NCBI GenBank assembly: GCA_026391935.1 | Contig: JAPLDC010000002.1 | Coordinates: 1-6,122, forward strand | Length of the DNA: 6,122 nucleotides | Direction: 5' to 3' | DNA from: Bacteroidota bacterium | Lineage (GTDB): Bacteria; Bacteroidota; Bacteroidia; 2-12-FULL-35-15 | Part shown: piece after piece, positions 5,444-6,122 of the stretch | Position numbering within the stretch: the stretch's first letter is position 1 | Layout of the letters: each line of letters starts with the position of its first letter | Notes under the pieces: generated by a model | The model's input: the letters and a program-made list of their open reading frames with translations, nothing else | What the model was told of the DNA's origin: nothing | Database searches by the model: none | Program-made: the position numbers and the translations under genes

Positions 5444-5451
5444 CAAAGATA
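5444..5451 (-). promoter_or_regulatory. -7 box for the intact HigBA operon
   Basis: The minus strand reads TATCTTTG, matching TAnnTTTG, four bases from the GTG start of the toxin. A start site 4-7 bases downstream would fall on or within the start codon, so translation would be leaderless or nearly so. Confidence 0.5.
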
Positions 5452-5456
5452 AGTAA

Positions 5457-5475
5457 AGTTGTCCTAAAGTGCAAC
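5457..5475. promoter_or_regulatory. Imperfect inverted repeat, candidate antitoxin operator
   Basis: GTTG (5458-5461) and CAAC (5472-5475) are inverted copies around TCCTAAAGTG. Taking AAAG-TTG and CAA-CCTTT as arms extends the symmetry imperfectly. It sits just upstream of the -7 box, the same place as the perfect palindrome in the other HigBA cassette, but the sequences differ. That would be expected if each antitoxin has its own operator. Confidence 0.3.
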
Positions 5476-5534
5476 CTTTTTTTGAAGAAATATTTGTCGG
5501 CAAGGTGAATTTGTCTTGGGAGGAAAATCGCATA

Positions 5535-5705
5535 TAACGGTTTCCGGCTAGGCGCAGTTGCGGATTTGAAAAGCAAAACTGTCTTTACCGATAAACTTGA
5601 TTAAAAGTACAAAAGGAAATTCGCAAATGCTAGAAATTTTGCGTCAGCACCTTAATTTGCATTTGCAACTTGCAGGAACTCCGCATTGCGTGTGAGCCTG
5701 CGTTA
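5535..5705. repeat. Cassette-boundary site F (attC-like, 171 bp)
   Basis: The cores are TAAC (5535-5538) and GTTA (5702-5705). TTGCGGA/TCCGCA form the outer arms and GGCTAGGCGC/GCGTGTGAGCC match imperfectly. CGCAAATGC (5622-5630) pairs with GCATTTGC. The apical stem is reduced to TGC-GTCA-GCA. The conserved unpaired strand (about 5577-5620) is the most diverged of the five at its 3' end (AAAAGTACAAAAGG). The left flank CGCATA matches the far end of the intact HigBA cassette. The right flank GTGGTGG is also the end of the 54-residue ORF, whose stop codon TAA overlaps the GTTA core. Confidence 0.85.
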
Positions 5706-5867
5706 GTGGTGGTGGGATTTCTTTAATTTCGGCAACCCAACTGTCTTGAGTATTTGGTTCGCCTCCTCCAATTTTTCTGGGAAAAGTACTTTCGCAGCAA
5801 GTTTGTCAAGCGTATTATTTATTTTAACGATTGGCGTTTTGGATTTATTTAATTCTTTAATTGTCAT
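5703..5867 (-). CDS. Small 54-residue protein of unknown function, last cassette
   Basis: ATG 5867-5865 to TAA 5705-5703 encodes 54 residues. The N-terminus is basic (M-T-I-K-E-L-N-K-S-K), followed by T-P-I-V-K-I-N-N-T-L-D-K-L and V-L-F-P-E-K-L-E-E-A-N-Q-I-L-K. The second part is a probable amphipathic helix, and the end is L-P-K-L-K-K-S-H-H-H. The charge pattern and predicted secondary structure look protein-like, and the family is not recognised. The stop codon overlaps the GTTA core of site F, so the last residues are set by the cassette boundary. By position it is the 3' gene of its cassette. The IS21 end lies only about 50 bp upstream, so a former upstream partner gene could have been separated or lost. 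An antitoxin role is conceivable from size and position but not shown. Confidence 0.6.
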   Translation of the reverse strand: MTIKELNKSKTPIVKINNTLDKLAAKVLFPEKLEEANQILKTVGLPKLKKSHHH

Positions 5868-5874
5868 GATAGAA

Positions 5875-5882
5875 CAAATTTA
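5875..5882 (-). promoter_or_regulatory. Putative -7 box for the 54-residue ORF
   Basis: The minus strand reads TAAATTTG, matching TAnnTTTG, seven bases upstream of the ATG at 5867. It lies between the gene and the IS21 end, so expression could have survived the insertion if no essential -33 element was displaced. Confidence 0.4.
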
Positions 5883-5917
5883 CTACTTTTTTCTCTTAAT
5901 AGATATTTCATTTTTTG

Positions 5918-5950
5918 AGCCCCCTCAAGATCAAACATTCAGCCCCCTCA
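5918..5950. repeat. Tandem terminal repeats of the IS21 element
   Basis: AGCCCCCTCA occurs at 5918-5927 and 5941-5950, 23 bp apart in the same orientation. Directly repeated blocks at the ends of IS21 elements serve as transposase binding sites. This G/C-rich motif stands out against the AT-rich surroundings. Confidence 0.65.
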
Positions 5951-6005
5951 TTTCCAACTCCCTTTTTTGTTTAATCTAAATCTGTTTTAGTATTCTTCGG
6001 CTAAG

Positions 6006-6122
6006 TTAGTTTTTTAAGTTTTCTAATACAATTTCTTCTTCATTTTTTGGTTGTCTCTTTTTTCTTAAAGACTCACCTTTCATTTCAACTCTATGCGCAT
6101 TATGAACAATTCTATCTAAGAT
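6006..6122 (-). CDS. istB: IstB-like ATPase (IS21 transposition helper), C-terminal fragment
   Basis: The window holds the last 38 codons, ending at TAA 6008-6006; the 5' part is beyond the right edge. The residues I-L-D-R-I-V-H-N-A-H-R-V-E-M-K-G-E-S-L-R-K are the conserved C-terminal signature of IstB/DnaC-like helper ATPases of IS21 elements. In full-length proteins this signature follows the AAA+ core. A charged tail (Q-P-K-N-E-E-E) completes the protein. IstB binds target DNA and activates the IstA transposase. The natural-looking stop and the adjacent IS end suggest that this end of the element is complete. Confidence 0.88.
   Translation of the reverse strand: MLDRIVHNAHRVEMKGESLRKKRQPKNEEEIVLENLKN

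Larger units (their letters stand above)
5916..6122 (-). mobile_element. IS21-family insertion sequence, istB-side end (rest outside window)
   Basis: The C-terminus of an IstB-like ATPase at 6006-6122 is followed by about 90 bp of non-coding DNA with two direct copies of AGCCCCCTCA (5918-5927 and 5941-5950). Multiple short terminal repeats next to istB are typical of IS21 elements. The most likely tip is TGAGCCCCC, starting at T5916, since IS21 elements usually begin with TG. The target duplication cannot be checked because the other end is outside the window. The element appears to have inserted into the cassette containing the 54-residue ORF, just upstream of its promoter. Confidence 0.8.

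Noticed and set aside
1813..5705. CRISPR-like regular repeats
   Set aside because: The repeats are 170-176 bp, imperfect, and separated by about 0.7 kb of coding DNA; there are no short spacers and no cas genes.
5706..5714. Artificial His-tag at the end of the 54-residue ORF
   Set aside because: There are only three histidines, and the GTGGTGGTG run is part of the natural cassette boundary next to the GTTA core.

Overview
The window looks like an accessory region of a Bacteroidota (Flavobacteriia/Cytophagia-like) genome. It is AT-rich, several genes have TAnnTTTG-type -7 boxes, no clear Shine-Dalgarno sequences are visible, and there is a lipoprotein with two-component-regulator-type propeller repeats. 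Every gene I can support lies on the minus strand, so in reading order the window runs from right to left.

Main feature: from about 1120 to 5705 the DNA is a head-to-tail array of gene cassettes of about 0.86-0.96 kb. They are separated by five well-conserved copies (B-F) of a 170-176 bp imperfectly palindromic site, plus one degenerate copy (A). Each site is bounded by TAAC...GTTA, has inner paired arms (TGCGG/CCGCA, GCAAATGC/GCATTTGC) and an apical mini-hairpin (typically TGCGC-NNN-GCGCA), and carries a conserved unpaired stretch of about 44 nt on one side only. The bases just outside the TAAC/GTTA cores do not match across a site. They match in inverted orientation across each gene unit, for example GTTATATGCG...CGCATATAAC around the 4803-5439 genes. 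That is the signature expected of circularisable integron cassettes with attC-like sites, although these sites are longer than classical attC and no integrase lies in the window.

Layout, left to right: 1-893, a Reg_prop lipoprotein gene broken by an in-frame TAA and running off the left edge; about 998-1125, degenerate site A; 1143-1775, an NAD(P)-binding SDR-like protein; site B; 2022-2669, a six-helix membrane protein; site C; 2902-3586, a GNAT-like protein translationally coupled to a 50-residue protein (a possible toxin-antitoxin pair); site D; 3849-4522, a HigBA-type pair whose toxin gene has an in-frame TAG; site E; 4803-5439, a second, intact HigBA-type pair; site F; 5703-5867, a 54-residue protein; 5916-6122, the end of an IS21-family insertion sequence with the C-terminus of IstB, apparently inserted into the last cassette.

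The cassettes act as independent modules. Two or three of the five complete ones are (or resemble) toxin-antitoxin operons, which is typical of sedentary chromosomal cassette arrays, where addiction modules are thought to stabilise the array. In all three two-gene cassettes the first gene has a forced GTG start and the second an overlapping or abutting ATG. Both HigBA cassettes carry an inverted repeat just upstream of the -7 box that could be the operator of the HTH antitoxin.
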